A stretch of 64,000 nt of DNA from Desulfurispora thermophila DSM 16022 (GCF_000376385.1 NZ_AQWN01000004.1:228925-292924), one strand, 5' to 3'. Shown: positions 53,025-61,529, numbered from the stretch's first letter. Numbers and translations are program-made. Notes: a model not told the origin generated them from the sequence alone.

Positions 53025-54614
53025 GTGCATAATCCATACATTGTTAACTTTGACACCCGGCAGCTGCCGCACGATACCAGCCAGTTGATCGTGATCGGCA
53101 GCGGTATTGCCGGGTTGTATACTGCATACTGCGCCAGCAAAAAGGGGTACCGGGTGCTGTTGTTGACCAAGCACACCATGGTGGACAGCAATACGGACAA
53201 GGCCCAGGGTGGGATAGCTGCTGTGCTGGGGGACAACGACTCGCCGGAATTGCACTACCAGGACACGCTGCTGGCCGGTGCCGGATTGTGTGACCGGGAT
53301 GCCGTGCGCATTCTGGTTAATGAAGGTCCCCAGCGGGTCAAGGAGCTGATTGAACTGGGTGCCCGCTTTGACCGGGTGAACGGTCGCCTGGCCCTAACCC
53401 GGGAGGGGGCGCACAGCCGGCGGCGCATTTTGCACGCGCATGGTGATGCTACCGGTGCGGAAATCCAGCGTGCGTTGACCCACGTAGTGAGAAATGACCC
53501 GCATATAACCGTGCTGGAAAATCACACAGCAGTTGATTTACTGGTGCGTGAAAATACCTGCTACGGTGTGCTGGGCATGAGCAATGAAAGCAAGCAACTG
53601 GTGGCGTTTTACGGAGCGGCGGTGGTGCTGGCGACAGGTGGGCTGGGCCAGATATACAAGCACAGCACCAATCCTGCTGTGGCTACGGGAGACGGCATTG
53701 CTCTGGCCTACCGAGCCGGTGCCGAGGTCATGGATATGGAGTTTATCCAGTTTCACCCCACCGTGCTGTCCTTGCCCGGCGCGCCGCCTTTTTTAATTTC
53801 CGAAGCAGTGCGGGGCGAAGGGGCTTATTTGCGCAATCGTTACGGGGACCGCTTTATGCCCCGCTACCACTCTTTGGGAGAATTGGCACCGCGCGATGTG
53901 GTGGTGCGGGCCATATTGTCCGAAATGGCCAGTACAGCTTCGGAAAAAGTCTTCCTGGATCTGTCACACCTGCCCTCCGATTTGGTCCGGGAGCGTTTTC
54001 CCAATATCAGCCGCACTTGTGCCGGCTATGGTCTGGATATCACCCGTGACCCTATTCCGGTCGCTCCGGCCGCTCACTATATGATGGGTGGGATTAAAAC
54101 CAACTATTATGGCCAGACCAGCGTTTGCCGTCTGTATGCCTGTGGCGAAACTGCCTGCCTGGGTGTGCACGGTGCCAATCGTTTGGCGTCCAATTCGCTG
54201 TTGGATGGTTTGGTATTTGGTTATCGCATTGTCCAGTGTTGCCGGAAAGAGCTGGCTGAAGGTGCTCACGGTCGGCCGGAATTTGTTTTTGACCGGCTGC
54301 AACCACCCGACAGTACAATTAATTATCAGCAAATTCGCCAGGAATTACAGACTTTAATGGGGCAATATGTCGGTCCGGTACGTACGGAAAGCGGTTTGCA
54401 GAAGGCCCTGGACCACTTTAAGCAGATGGACTATGTCGGCCGATATGCCATTGATGAAGAACAGGCGGCGGAAGTATTGAACATGTTGCTGGTAGGGCAG
54501 TTGGTGGCGCAGGCCGCCCTGCTGCGCACGGAAAGCCGGGGTGGGCATTACCGCCAGGACTATCCGCAGCCGCAGGATATTTGGCGCAAGCACATAATTT
54601 TAAGACGCTGTTGA
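53025..54614 (+). CDS. nadB: L-aspartate oxidase
   Basis: 529 residues from GTG 53025 behind AAGGGGG. FAD motif VIGSGIAGLYTAYCASKKG, KAQGGIAAVLG-like substrate loop (here TDKAQGGIAAVLG), SRRRILHAHGDATG and GVHGANRLASNSLLDGLVFG are all as in NadB. It oxidises aspartate to iminoaspartate; in anaerobes the electron acceptor is fumarate or similar, not oxygen. A terminator-like hairpin follows, so nadC may be partly uncoupled. Confidence 0.97.
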   Translation: MHNPYIVNFDTRQLPHDTSQLIVIGSGIAGLYTAYCASKKGYRVLLLTKHTMVDSNTDKAQGGIAAVLGDNDSPELHYQDTLLAGAGLCDRDAVRILVNEGPQRVKELIELGARFDRVNGRLALTREGAHSRRRILHAHGDATGAEIQRALTHVVRNDPHITVLENHTAVDLLVRENTCYGVLGMSNESKQLVAFYGAAVVLATGGLGQIYKHSTNPAVATGDGIALAYRAGAEVMDMEFIQFHPTVLSLPGAPPFLISEAVRGEGAYLRNRYGDRFMPRYHSLGELAPRDVVVRAILSEMASTASEKVFLDLSHLPSDLVRERFPNISRTCAGYGLDITRDPIPVAPAAHYMMGGIKTNYYGQTSVCRLYACGETACLGVHGANRLASNSLLDGLVFGYRIVQCCRKELAEGAHGRPEFVFDRLQPPDSTINYQQIRQELQTLMGQYVGPVRTESGLQKALDHFKQMDYVGRYAIDEEQAAEVLNMLLVGQLVAQAALLRTESRGGHYRQDYPQPQDIWRKHIILRRC

Positions 54615-54623
54615 CACCGGTAG

Positions 54624-54648
54624 GCCGGGCACTTCCGCCTGGCTTTTT
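54624..54648 (+). terminator. Terminator-like hairpin between nadB and nadC
   Basis: GCCGGGC (54624-54630) / GCCTGGC (54637-54643, one G-T pair), then five T. Confidence 0.7.
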
Positions 54649-54737
54649 ACTTGTAATCCAGCTTTATTCTGGATAAAATAAATCTTAATACAAAATAAAG
54701 GCAGCAAAATTTGCGGAAAACAAAGGGGGCCTATTTC

Positions 54738-55610
54738 TTGATTGTCGACCCGGTATTGATGGCCAAAATTGTTGAACGAGCTTTGCGGGAAGATATCGGC
54801 ACGGGCGATGTTACTACAGAAAGCATTGTTCCGGCGGGATATAACACGATCGGCTTTATCCGGGCCAAAGAGATGGGTGTGGTGGCCGGATTGCCGGTGG
54901 CGGCTGCTGTCTTCAAACGTTTGGGTAGAGATATCTCTTTTCAGCCCCGGGCCAGGGAAGGGGAAAAGGTAAAACCTGGTCGCCTGCTGGCCAGAGTAGA
55001 GGGTGACGCCCGGGTGATTTTGACCGGGGAAAGGGTGGCGCTCAACTTTTTGCAGCGCCTGTCGGGCATTGCCACATACACAAACAAATTAGCAAGTCTG
55101 CTAGAAGGTACGGGAGCCAGGCTTACCGACACCCGCAAGACCACTCCGGGGCTGCGGGTGCTGGAGAAATATGCCGTACGGGTGGGCGGAGGTACCAATC
55201 ACCGCTTCGGGCTTTATGATGCCGTTTTGATCAAGGACAACCATATCAAGGTTGCCGGTAGTATCAGCAATGCGGTGCAACTGGCCCGGGCCAAGGCACC
55301 CCATTCCATGAAAATCGAGGTGGAAGTGGAAAGTCTGGCCGGGGTGGAAGAAGCCCTGGCGGCCGGGGCGGATATTATCATGCTGGACAACATGGACCTG
55401 GAAACCATGGCCCGGGCCGTGCAGTTGGTGGCCGGCAGGGCGGTGCTGGAAGCATCGGGCGGGGTGAACGAAAGCAATATTCAAGATATTGCCCGCACCG
55501 GGGTGAACCTGATTTCCTGCGGCAGCCTGACCCATTCGGCGCGGGCGCTGGATATAAGCCTGGATGTGGGTGAACTCAAGCCCTGGTCGGGTTACGGTCA
55601 GGAAAATTGA
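54738..55610 (+). CDS. nadC: Nicotinate-nucleotide pyrophosphorylase (carboxylating)
   Basis: 290 residues; TTG 54738 is chosen because AAAGGGGG lies eight bases upstream, rather than TTG 54711 with no site. It converts quinolinate and PRPP to nicotinate mononucleotide. Motifs are REDIGTGDVTTE, TRKTTPGLRVLEKYAV, GGGTNHRFGLYDAVLIKDNH and EASGGVNESNI. It ends the NAD branch of this cofactor region and a terminator follows. Confidence 0.97.
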   Translation: MIVDPVLMAKIVERALREDIGTGDVTTESIVPAGYNTIGFIRAKEMGVVAGLPVAAAVFKRLGRDISFQPRAREGEKVKPGRLLARVEGDARVILTGERVALNFLQRLSGIATYTNKLASLLEGTGARLTDTRKTTPGLRVLEKYAVRVGGGTNHRFGLYDAVLIKDNHIKVAGSISNAVQLARAKAPHSMKIEVEVESLAGVEEALAAGADIIMLDNMDLETMARAVQLVAGRAVLEASGGVNESNIQDIARTGVNLISCGSLTHSARALDISLDVGELKPWSGYGQEN

Positions 55611-55617
55611 TTTTGGG

Positions 55618-55647
55618 AGCGGGGGATTCCCCGCTTGTTATTTTTTG
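55618..55647 (+). terminator. Terminator of nadC
   Basis: AGCGGGG (55618-55624), GATT, CCCCGCT (55629-55635), then TGTTATTTTTT. Confidence 0.82.
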
Positions 55648-55672
55648 CCGTACTGTGGTAATATAAAGATAA

Positions 55673-55702
55673 TGTTAACCAAAAAAATATTTTTGGTTAA
55701 CG
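55673..55702 (+). promoter_or_regulatory. BirA-type operator upstream of birA
   Basis: TGTTAACC (55673-55680), 14-base spacer, GGTTAACG (55695-55702), next to a TATAAA box at 55662. Half-site sequence and spacing fit biotin-repressor operators, so birA is probably autoregulated. Confidence 0.85.
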
Positions 55703-55815
55703 CTACAACTTGCTTATTTTTTCCCTACCGGCAGTGCTGGAACCAGGAATGGTCGCTAGTGAGTATGAGGTGGGATGGATAAATCTGCAGCCAGTGGTGA
55801 AGGGGTTTGGACAGC

Positions 55816-56799
55816 TTGAAAGATCATCTGCTTAAGCTTTTGCGGGAACAAAGTTCAGCATATGTTTCCAGTGAACAGGTATGTAAAAGTCTGAAAGTGA
55901 GCCGGGCGGCAGTTTGGAAACAAATACAGGCGCTGCGGGCGGCCGGTTATGAGATTGAAGCCCTGCCCCACTATGGGTATAAACTGCTTGCCGTACCGGA
56001 CCGGCTTTACCCGGCGGAAATAGCTTGGGGCCTGAAGACAGCAGTGTACGGGCAGAATGTACACTATTTTAACCGGGTGGAATCAACCAATGTAGCGGCT
56101 CGCGATCTGGCCAGGCGCGGTGCGGTAGACGGCACGCTGGTGGTGGCCGAGGAACAGACGGGGGGGAGGGGACGTCTGGAGAGAGGCTGGTTTTCTCCTG
56201 CGGGCGGCGGAATCTGGTGCTCACTGATCCTCCGCCCTCCGCTCTTGCCTTCCGAAGTGGCGCCGGTGACGCTTACCTGTGCTGTGGCCGTGCGCAGGGC
56301 CATCCAGCAGGTGGCAGGCCTGGAAGTGCAAATAAAGTGGCCCAACGACCTGCTGCTGGATGGCAGGAAAGTGTGCGGCATTCTCACGGAAATGAGCGCC
56401 GAAATGGAAAAAGTGAATTATATCATTATTGGCATGGGACTAAATGTGAACATCCGGACCGAGCAATTCCCGCCCGAGCTGCGGGATGCAGCCACTTCCC
56501 TTTTGGCTTGCGGGGGACGCGAGTACAGCCGTTGCCGGATCCTGCAGCGTTACCTGGAGCAAATGGAGGATTTGGTGGCGCTGTGGATGACGGAAGGTAT
56601 GGAGAAGATCCTGGCCGAGTGGAAGCAGTACTGCGTGACTCTGGGGAGGCAGGTGGTGGTGAGCACAGTACGCGAGCAGTTTGCAGGACTGGCGTTAGAT
56701 GTGGGCAGCCAGGGAGAGCTGATCGTAGAAGACAGGCATGGCGTGCGGAGGACTTTCTGGGCCGGGGAGGTGACACTGGCAGGAAATAGGGCTGTTTAG
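55816..56799 (+). CDS. birA: Bifunctional biotin--protein ligase / biotin operon repressor
   Basis: 327 residues from TTG 55816, ten bases after AAGGGG (TTG 55807 is too close). An N-terminal winged helix (SSEQVCKSLKVSRAAVWKQIQALRAAGY) makes it the repressor type. The ligase domain shows EEQTGGRGRLERGW, VKWPNDLLL-type IKWPNDLLLDGRKVCGILTE and a C-terminal SH3-like domain. It activates biotin to biotinyl-AMP, loads carboxylases, and represses biotin genes when idle. Operators precede this gene and bioY. Confidence 0.95.
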   Translation: MKDHLLKLLREQSSAYVSSEQVCKSLKVSRAAVWKQIQALRAAGYEIEALPHYGYKLLAVPDRLYPAEIAWGLKTAVYGQNVHYFNRVESTNVAARDLARRGAVDGTLVVAEEQTGGRGRLERGWFSPAGGGIWCSLILRPPLLPSEVAPVTLTCAVAVRRAIQQVAGLEVQIKWPNDLLLDGRKVCGILTEMSAEMEKVNYIIIGMGLNVNIRTEQFPPELRDAATSLLACGGREYSRCRILQRYLEQMEDLVALWMTEGMEKILAEWKQYCVTLGRQVVVSTVREQFAGLALDVGSQGELIVEDRHGVRRTFWAGEVTLAGNRAV

Positions 56800-57039
56800 T
56801 GCTAGTAATTGACTACCGGAGCATATGCTCGGCTTGACCGATCGTTTCGCACCGGCACCGTGGCTTGCGACCGAATCAGCCGACCCCCCTGCTGGTTAAT
56901 GTTGTTACTAAGTATTTTGGGGGTGGGGTTATTACTGGCAAGTATGTTAACTGGCAATCATTAATATGGTTTACATTATTCCTTTAGAATCAGGAGGTGA
57001 GTGCCGGTAGTCACCAGTGTGACCGGGCCGGCGTAAAGT
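56800..57039 (+). other. Spacer between birA and bioY
   Basis: Contains a 12-base palindrome GAGCATATGCTC (56819-56830), a possible long stem TCGGCT...AGCCGA enclosing about 45 bases, the bioY BirA operator, and an AGGAGGTGA at 56991 that precedes a tiny frame (57001-57036) ending four bases before the bioY ATG. No larger gene. Confidence 0.45.
56945..56975 (+). promoter_or_regulatory. BirA-type operator upstream of bioY
   Basis: TGTTAACT (56945-56952), 15-base spacer, GGTTTACA (56968-56975). It closely parallels the operator before birA, and the next gene is the biotin transporter, which supports the assignment. Confidence 0.85.
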
Positions 57040-57630
57040 ATGAACTTTACAACCCGAGAGATAACTCTTACCGCCTTGTTTGCCGCTATGGCAGTAGTAG
57101 CTGCTATGCTGGTGCGTTTTGGCAGCGCTATAGTGCCTTTTAGCCTGCTGCCCTTCGTGGTTTTACTGGCCGGGGGGATTTTGGGCAGCCGTTTGGGAGC
57201 ATTGAGCATGGCTCTTTATGTCTTGATGGGTTTGGTTGGTTTGCCTGTATTTGCCAAGCCCCCCTTTGGTGGTCCAATGTATGTCCTTTCGCCAACGTTC
57301 GGCTTTCTACTGGGATTTGTTGCAGCGGCATGGGTTACCGGAATTTTGTTGAGCAAAAAAGAAAACCATTCATATCTGCGTTATGTGCTGGCTTCCCTGA
57401 TTGGTCTGGTGGTTATATATCTTTGCGGATTACCTTACCTTTACATCATCATGAATTTTTATCTGGGCCAGAGTATGGATGTAATGAAGGTGCTGCAAGT
57501 TGGTCTGCTGCCGTTTATTGTACCTGACTTGTTCAAAGCGCTGGCGGCCGCTGTGCTGGCCAAACAGGTGCGGCAACGTCTGGCCTCCACTGCTTCCCTG
57601 GCTACCGCTGACAGCTTGGAGCAAAAATAA
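57040..57630 (+). CDS. bioY: Biotin ECF transporter S component BioY
   Basis: 196 residues with about six hydrophobic segments, beginning MNFTTREITLTALFAAM. Family motifs include PFSLLPFVVLLAGGILGSRLGA, GLVGLPVFAKPPFGGP and the SPTFGFLLGF region. It captures biotin in the membrane and works with a shared EcfAAT module not present here. Its own ribosome site is weak; strong AGGAGG lies 44 bases upstream before a tiny frame, so translational coupling is possible. BirA control is expected. Confidence 0.95.
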   Translation: MNFTTREITLTALFAAMAVVAAMLVRFGSAIVPFSLLPFVVLLAGGILGSRLGALSMALYVLMGLVGLPVFAKPPFGGPMYVLSPTFGFLLGFVAAAWVTGILLSKKENHSYLRYVLASLIGLVVIYLCGLPYLYIIMNFYLGQSMDVMKVLQVGLLPFIVPDLFKALAAAVLAKQVRQRLASTASLATADSLEQK

Positions 57631-57650
57631 TATATCATGTGTTATTTTGC

Positions 57651-57689
57651 CGCTGTTTCAGCCTGAGGTCAGAAACAGCGCTTTTTTTG
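57651..57689 (+). terminator. Terminator of bioY
   Basis: CGCTGTTT (57651-57658) / AAACAGCG (57673-57680), then CTTTTTTTG. Confidence 0.88.
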
Positions 57690-57776
57690 TTTGTTGCCAT
57701 GCCCGACCAGTTTTGCTAAAATGCCTGTATATGTACAAGAATAATAAAAAATATAAAACAAGTGAGGCGGGCGCAA

Positions 57777-58544
57777 ATGATCCTGGTGTTTGATGTGGGC
57801 AATACGAATATTGTTCTGGGCGTGTTCCGTGACCAGGAGCTGTTGGCCCACTGGCGCATTTCCACCTCCATCCAGCGCACGGCAGACGAGTATGGGATGC
57901 TCTTGGCAGCTCTCTTTCAGCACCACGGCATATCCATGCAGGATGTGCAGGCCGTGGTTATCTCTTCGGTGGTACCTCCGTTGATGCGGGCATTGGAAGA
58001 GTTGGCACAAAAGTATTTCGGCGTGGAGCCACTGGTGGTTGGTCCGGGTATCAAGACCGGTATAGCTATCAAGTATGAAAACCCGCGGGAGGTGGGTGCC
58101 GATCGCATTGTCAACGCGGTGGCCGCTTACGAAAAATACGGAGGTCCCATCATTATTGTGGACTTTGGGACAGCTACCACTTTTTGCGCTATTAATGCCC
58201 GGGGCGAATATCTGGGTGGAGCCATAGCCCCCGGCATAGCCATTTCCACCGAGGCGTTGTTTGCCCGGGCGGCCAAGTTGCCGCGGGTGGAACTGGTGCG
58301 CCCGTTGTCGGTGATTGGCCGCAACACGGTGTCCAGCATGCAGTCGGGAATTATCTTCGGTTTTGCCGGTCAGGTAGATGCCATAGTGGGCCGGATGAAA
58401 AAAGAGCTGGGCGGCCAGTGCAAGGTAATTGCCACCGGTGGGTTGGCCGAACTCATCGCCAGGGAAACCAGCAGTATTGATGTGGTGGACAACTTGCTTA
58501 CATTACAGGGCTTGAGGCTGATCTATGAACGCAACAGGCATTAA
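57777..58544 (+). CDS. coaX: Type III pantothenate kinase
   Basis: 255 residues; ATG 57777 lies eight bases after GAGGCGG and gives the standard [16 protein letters not shown]-terminus with the phosphate-binding loop. Further ASKHA motifs are [16 protein letters not shown] and [13 protein letters not shown]. It phosphorylates pantothenate at the start of CoA synthesis and is not feedback-inhibited. Twelve bases separate it from dusB. Confidence 0.96.
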   Translation: MILVFDVGNTNIVLGVFRDQELLAHWRISTSIQRTADEYGMLLAALFQHHGISMQDVQAVVISSVVPPLMRALEELAQKYFGVEPLVVGPGIKTGIAIKYENPREVGADRIVNAVAAYEKYGGPIIIVDFGTATTFCAINARGEYLGGAIAPGIAISTEALFARAAKLPRVELVRPLSVIGRNTVSSMQSGIIFGFAGQVDAIVGRMKKELGGQCKVIATGGLAELIARETSSIDVVDNLLTLQGLRLIYERNRH

Positions 58545-58556
58545 AGAGGAGCAAAA

Positions 58557-59522
58557 ATGTGGAAAATAGGTCAGGTTGTGATCAGCAATCCGGTGGTCAG
58601 CGCGCCCATGGCCGGGGTGACCGACCGGGCTTTTCGATTGCTGGCCCGCCGGGCCGGTGCGGGCCTGTTGTATACGGAAATGGTCAGCGATCAGGCGCTG
58701 TTATATGGCAGTTCGCGTACAGACAAGATTTTGGATATGGCCGGAGAGCCTCCCCCGCTGTCCGTGCAAATATTTGGCTCCCACCCCGAATACATGGCGG
58801 AAGCGGCGGCCATAGTGGAAGCAAGAGGCGCCACAATAATCGACATCAATATGGGTTGTCCTACGCCCAAGATTGTCAAGAATGGTGAGGGCGCTGCGCT
58901 TTTGCGCCAGCCCGAGCTGGCAGAGCGCATTGTGCGGGCCGTGGTGCGGGCGGTACGGGTGCCGGTAACCGTGAAGATGCGTATTGGTTGGGATGACCAG
59001 CACATTGTGGCTGTAGAGTTTGCCCGCATGCTGCAGGATGCCGGAGCCAGTGCAGTGGCTGTACACGGCCGTACGCGGGAACAGTTTTACAGTGGACAGG
59101 CCGATTGGCAGGCTATAGCCCGGGTTAAACGGGCCCTTTCCATTCCGGTCATTGGCAACGGGGATGTGCGTTCGCCGCAGGATGCACTGGCCATGTTGCG
59201 GGAAACCGGGTGTGATGCCGTGATGATTGGGCGGGCGTCCATGGGTAACCCCTGGATTTTTCGGGATACAGTCCATTATTTGCGAACGGGGGAAGTGCTG
59301 CCGCCTCCCTCCTGGCGGGAGCGCCTGGAGGTAGCTTTGCAGCATTTATATCTGCTGGTAGAAAGCAAGGGCGAGTACATCGGGGTGAGAGAAATGCGCA
59401 AACATGCCGCCTGGTATGTGCGGGGGCTGAGAGGAGCCGCCCGGCTGCGGGAAGAACTCAACCGGGCCGAAACGCTTCAGCAGATGGAACAAATTTTGCG
59501 GAGCGCGCTGGCAAATGAATAG
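58557..59522 (+). CDS. dusB: tRNA-dihydrouridine synthase DusB
   Basis: 321 residues; ATG 58557 behind AAGAGGAG. The FMN barrel enzyme reduces uridines in tRNA D-loops. Motifs are NPVVSAPMAGVTDRAFR, DINMGCPTPKIVKNGEG with the catalytic cysteine, VTVKMRIGWDD and HGRTREQFYSGQADW. It is cotranscribed with coaX, as in many Firmicutes. Confidence 0.95.
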   Translation: MWKIGQVVISNPVVSAPMAGVTDRAFRLLARRAGAGLLYTEMVSDQALLYGSSRTDKILDMAGEPPPLSVQIFGSHPEYMAEAAAIVEARGATIIDINMGCPTPKIVKNGEGAALLRQPELAERIVRAVVRAVRVPVTVKMRIGWDDQHIVAVEFARMLQDAGASAVAVHGRTREQFYSGQADWQAIARVKRALSIPVIGNGDVRSPQDALAMLRETGCDAVMIGRASMGNPWIFRDTVHYLRTGEVLPPPSWRERLEVALQHLYLLVESKGEYIGVREMRKHAAWYVRGLRGAARLREELNRAETLQQMEQILRSALANE

Positions 59523-59533
59523 TTTTGTTAATT

Positions 59534-59553
59534 AGGGCCGGGCCCTTTTTTTT
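59534..59553 (+). terminator. Terminator of coaX-dusB
   Basis: AGGGC (59534-59538), CGG loop, GCCCT (59542-59546), then eight T. Confidence 0.8.
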
Positions 59554-59568
59554 ATGCTCTTGTAATGA

Positions 59569-59598
59569 TTGGGAAACACTGTTAATATTTATTATAAT
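59569..59598 (+). promoter_or_regulatory. Promoter of the HTH / acyl-reductase-like operon
   Basis: TTGGGA (59569-59574), 18-base spacer, TATAAT (59593-59598). Confidence 0.78.
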
Positions 59599-59603
59599 AT
59601 ATC

Positions 59604-59623
59604 TGTACACAGAACTGTGCACA
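59604..59623 (+). promoter_or_regulatory. Palindromic operator at the transcription start
   Basis: TGTACACAG-AA-CTGTGCACA, 8 of 9 positions symmetric, beginning five bases after the -10. The position fits a repressor site, perhaps for the HTH protein encoded next. Confidence 0.7.
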
Positions 59624-59664
59624 TTATTTTCGCTCTCTGCGGAAACACTGGTGGTGAGGATGAA

Positions 59665-60192
59665 GTGGATTTTCATCGCATTGGCGACAAGCTGGTCAGC
59701 AAAAAAAGGCTGGAGAATATTATTGAAGAGATTTTGGAGTTGCGCTCCGGGGGAATGTCGCAGACCGAAGTGGCCAGCCGTTTGGGTATAGACCGTACAT
59801 TTGTTTGTCGCCTGGAGAGCCTGGCCGAAGTAAAAAAGGCGGCCAGATTGGCGGTAGTGGGCTTTCCTATAAAAAATAAACAAGAATTGCAGGATATGCT
59901 GGCAGAAGAAGGCGTGGAGATGGTCTTCCTGCTCACCGAGGCGGAAAGATGGGATTTTGTCAAGCACAAGTCCGGGTTGGAGATATTCAACTTCATCATG
60001 GAACTGATTGCCCGGGCCCATACTTTTGAGCAGATCATCGTGCTGGGGTCCAATAAGCGGATCAAAATTATTGAGGCGGTGCTGGATAAGCCCGTGGTGG
60101 GATATGAACTGGGACCTTCCCCTTTGCAGGAAGACGTTTATGTAGAGCCGGAATCTTTGCGCCAGCTGGTGCGGGCTATTAAAAAGGTATAG
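59665..60192 (+). CDS. HTH-domain protein, putative regulator of the adjacent dehydrogenase gene
   Basis: 175 residues from GTG 59665 behind GGTGGTGAGG; a longer frame from 59569 would include the promoter. Residues about 12-50 hold a helix-turn-helix (GGMSQTEVASRLGIDRTFVCRLESL). The remainder is alpha/beta with AARLAVVGFPIKNKQELQDML and FEQIIVLGSNKRIKIIEAV, perhaps an effector domain, with no family I recognise. It is 12 bases upstream of an acyl-ACP-reductase-like gene. Confidence 0.75.
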   Translation: MDFHRIGDKLVSKKRLENIIEEILELRSGGMSQTEVASRLGIDRTFVCRLESLAEVKKAARLAVVGFPIKNKQELQDMLAEEGVEMVFLLTEAERWDFVKHKSGLEIFNFIMELIARAHTFEQIIVLGSNKRIKIIEAVLDKPVVGYELGPSPLQEDVYVEPESLRQLVRAIKKV

Positions 60193-60204
60193 GAGGCGGA
60201 TTTC

Positions 60205-61290
60205 TTGGCAGAATTTGCTTTTATGATCCACCCGCTGGACCATAACGATTATTTGCGCAAATTTCCTTACTTGCGGTTTTTCCCCGAACAATTGGTGGAA
60301 AGAGTCTTTCGTCTGGCGCCACCAATTAAAGTGTCGGAAATAACCGGTGTTGTCTCACCTTATGCCCAAACCAGGGGCTGGTTTGTCAGCTGTCCGCTGA
60401 CTGCGGCCCAAATGGTCAGCTTGCCCGAGCAGTTTGTGCTGAACAAAATCATTGCTGCCGGGCGTTTGGCCGAGAAGCTGGGAGCACGCATTCTCGGCTT
60501 GGGAGCCTTTACCTCGGTGGTGGGCGATGCCGGCATTACGGTGGCCAAAAACTTGCGCATTGCTGTAACCACGGGCAACAGTTACACTGTGGCCACAGCC
60601 ATTGAAGGAACAAAAAAAGCCGCCGAATTGATGGGGTATGACCTGAAAAAGGCACACGTGGCGGTGCTGGGAGCAACCGGTTCTATTGGAAAAGTATGTG
60701 CCAAGCTGTTGGCGCGGGAAGTAAAGAATATGACTCTGGTGGCCAGGGACAAGGCCAAGCTGGAAGATGTGGCGGCCAGAATATTGTACGATAGCGGTCT
60801 GGCAGTGCACATAACAGCCGATGTGCGGGCCGCTCTGCGCTCCGCCCAGATTATTATTGCTGTTACCAGTGCGGTGGATACGATTATTGGTCCGCAGGAT
60901 CTACAACCGGGCGCCATTGTTTGTGATGTTTCCCGACCGCGCAATGTCAGCCGGCAGGTGGCCGAGGAGAGGGATGATGTGCTGGTTGTGGAAGGAGGAG
61001 TGGTGGAAGTGCCGGGCGATGTGGACTTCCACTTCAACTTCGGCTTTCCACCCCGTATGGCCTATGCCTGCATGGCGGAAACCATGATCCTGGCGCTGGA
61101 AAACAGGTTGGAAAATTTTTCGCTGGGGCGTGACATTACCCTGGAGCAGGTGGAGGAAATCAGTGCCCTGGCAAAAAAGCACGGCTTTAAGCTGGCTGGC
61201 CTGCGCAGCTTTGAAAGGGCAATTGACCTGGGCCAGATTGAGCAGATCCGCCGCCGGGCGGAAGCAAGGAGGTTGAAGGAGGCTCTGTAA
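60205..61290 (+). CDS. Acyl-ACP reductase-like dehydrogenase (COG5322, quinate/shikimate dehydrogenase fold)
   Basis: 361 residues from TTG 60205 behind AGGAGG. The nucleotide site is VAVLGATGSIGKVCAKLL (residues 152-169). TTGNSYTVATAI (122-133), EGGVVEVPGDVDFHF and AYACMAETMILALE with Cys289 correspond to recalled segments of cyanobacterial acyl-ACP reductase (TTGNTHTAYV; MFACFAEAMLL with the thioester-forming cysteine), as does the following FSLGRDITLEQVEEI. The N-terminus starts FMIHPLDHNDYLRKFPYL. Function here is unproven: reduction of an acyl thioester to an aldehyde, or a dehydrogenase for another substrate. Confidence 0.8.
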   Translation: MAEFAFMIHPLDHNDYLRKFPYLRFFPEQLVERVFRLAPPIKVSEITGVVSPYAQTRGWFVSCPLTAAQMVSLPEQFVLNKIIAAGRLAEKLGARILGLGAFTSVVGDAGITVAKNLRIAVTTGNSYTVATAIEGTKKAAELMGYDLKKAHVAVLGATGSIGKVCAKLLAREVKNMTLVARDKAKLEDVAARILYDSGLAVHITADVRAALRSAQIIIAVTSAVDTIIGPQDLQPGAIVCDVSRPRNVSRQVAEERDDVLVVEGGVVEVPGDVDFHFNFGFPPRMAYACMAETMILALENRLENFSLGRDITLEQVEEISALAKKHGFKLAGLRSFERAIDLGQIEQIRRRAEARRLKEAL

Positions 61291-61317
61291 TATTCTTATC
61301 AGGTATGTAAGTAAATC

Positions 61318-61346
61318 TTGACAAATATTCGACTGCTACTTATAAT
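61318..61346 (+). promoter_or_regulatory. greA-lysS promoter
   Basis: Perfect consensus: TTGACA (61318-61323), 17-base spacer, TATAAT (61341-61346), giving a leader of about 175 bases. Confidence 0.92.
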
Positions 61347-61371
61347 GTCCTGCAAAGGAAGGCAAGTTAAG

Positions 61372-61404
61372 CAGCACTGCAGCCAGTGGCCGGCCGCAGT
61401 GCTG
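61372..61404 (+). other. Stem-loop in the greA leader
   Basis: CAGCACTGC (61372-61380) / GCAGTGCTG (61396-61404), 9-bp perfect stem with a GC-rich 15-base loop, about 20 bases into the transcript; no T-run. It might be a pausing or attenuation element. Confidence 0.6.
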
Positions 61405-61529
61405 TAAATGTTATGTGCATAATCCGGGCTAAAAAACATATATTGATAATGCTTGGTTAAGCTCAGGTCATGCTGTTTGATGTCAGTAATGCCTTGGGAG
61501 AAAATAATAAGTGGTAAGGAGAAGAGTCT

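Noticed and set aside
57762..57776. Longer start (GTG 57762) for coaX
   Set aside because: The ATG at 57777 has the better-spaced ribosome site and gives the canonical N-terminus.
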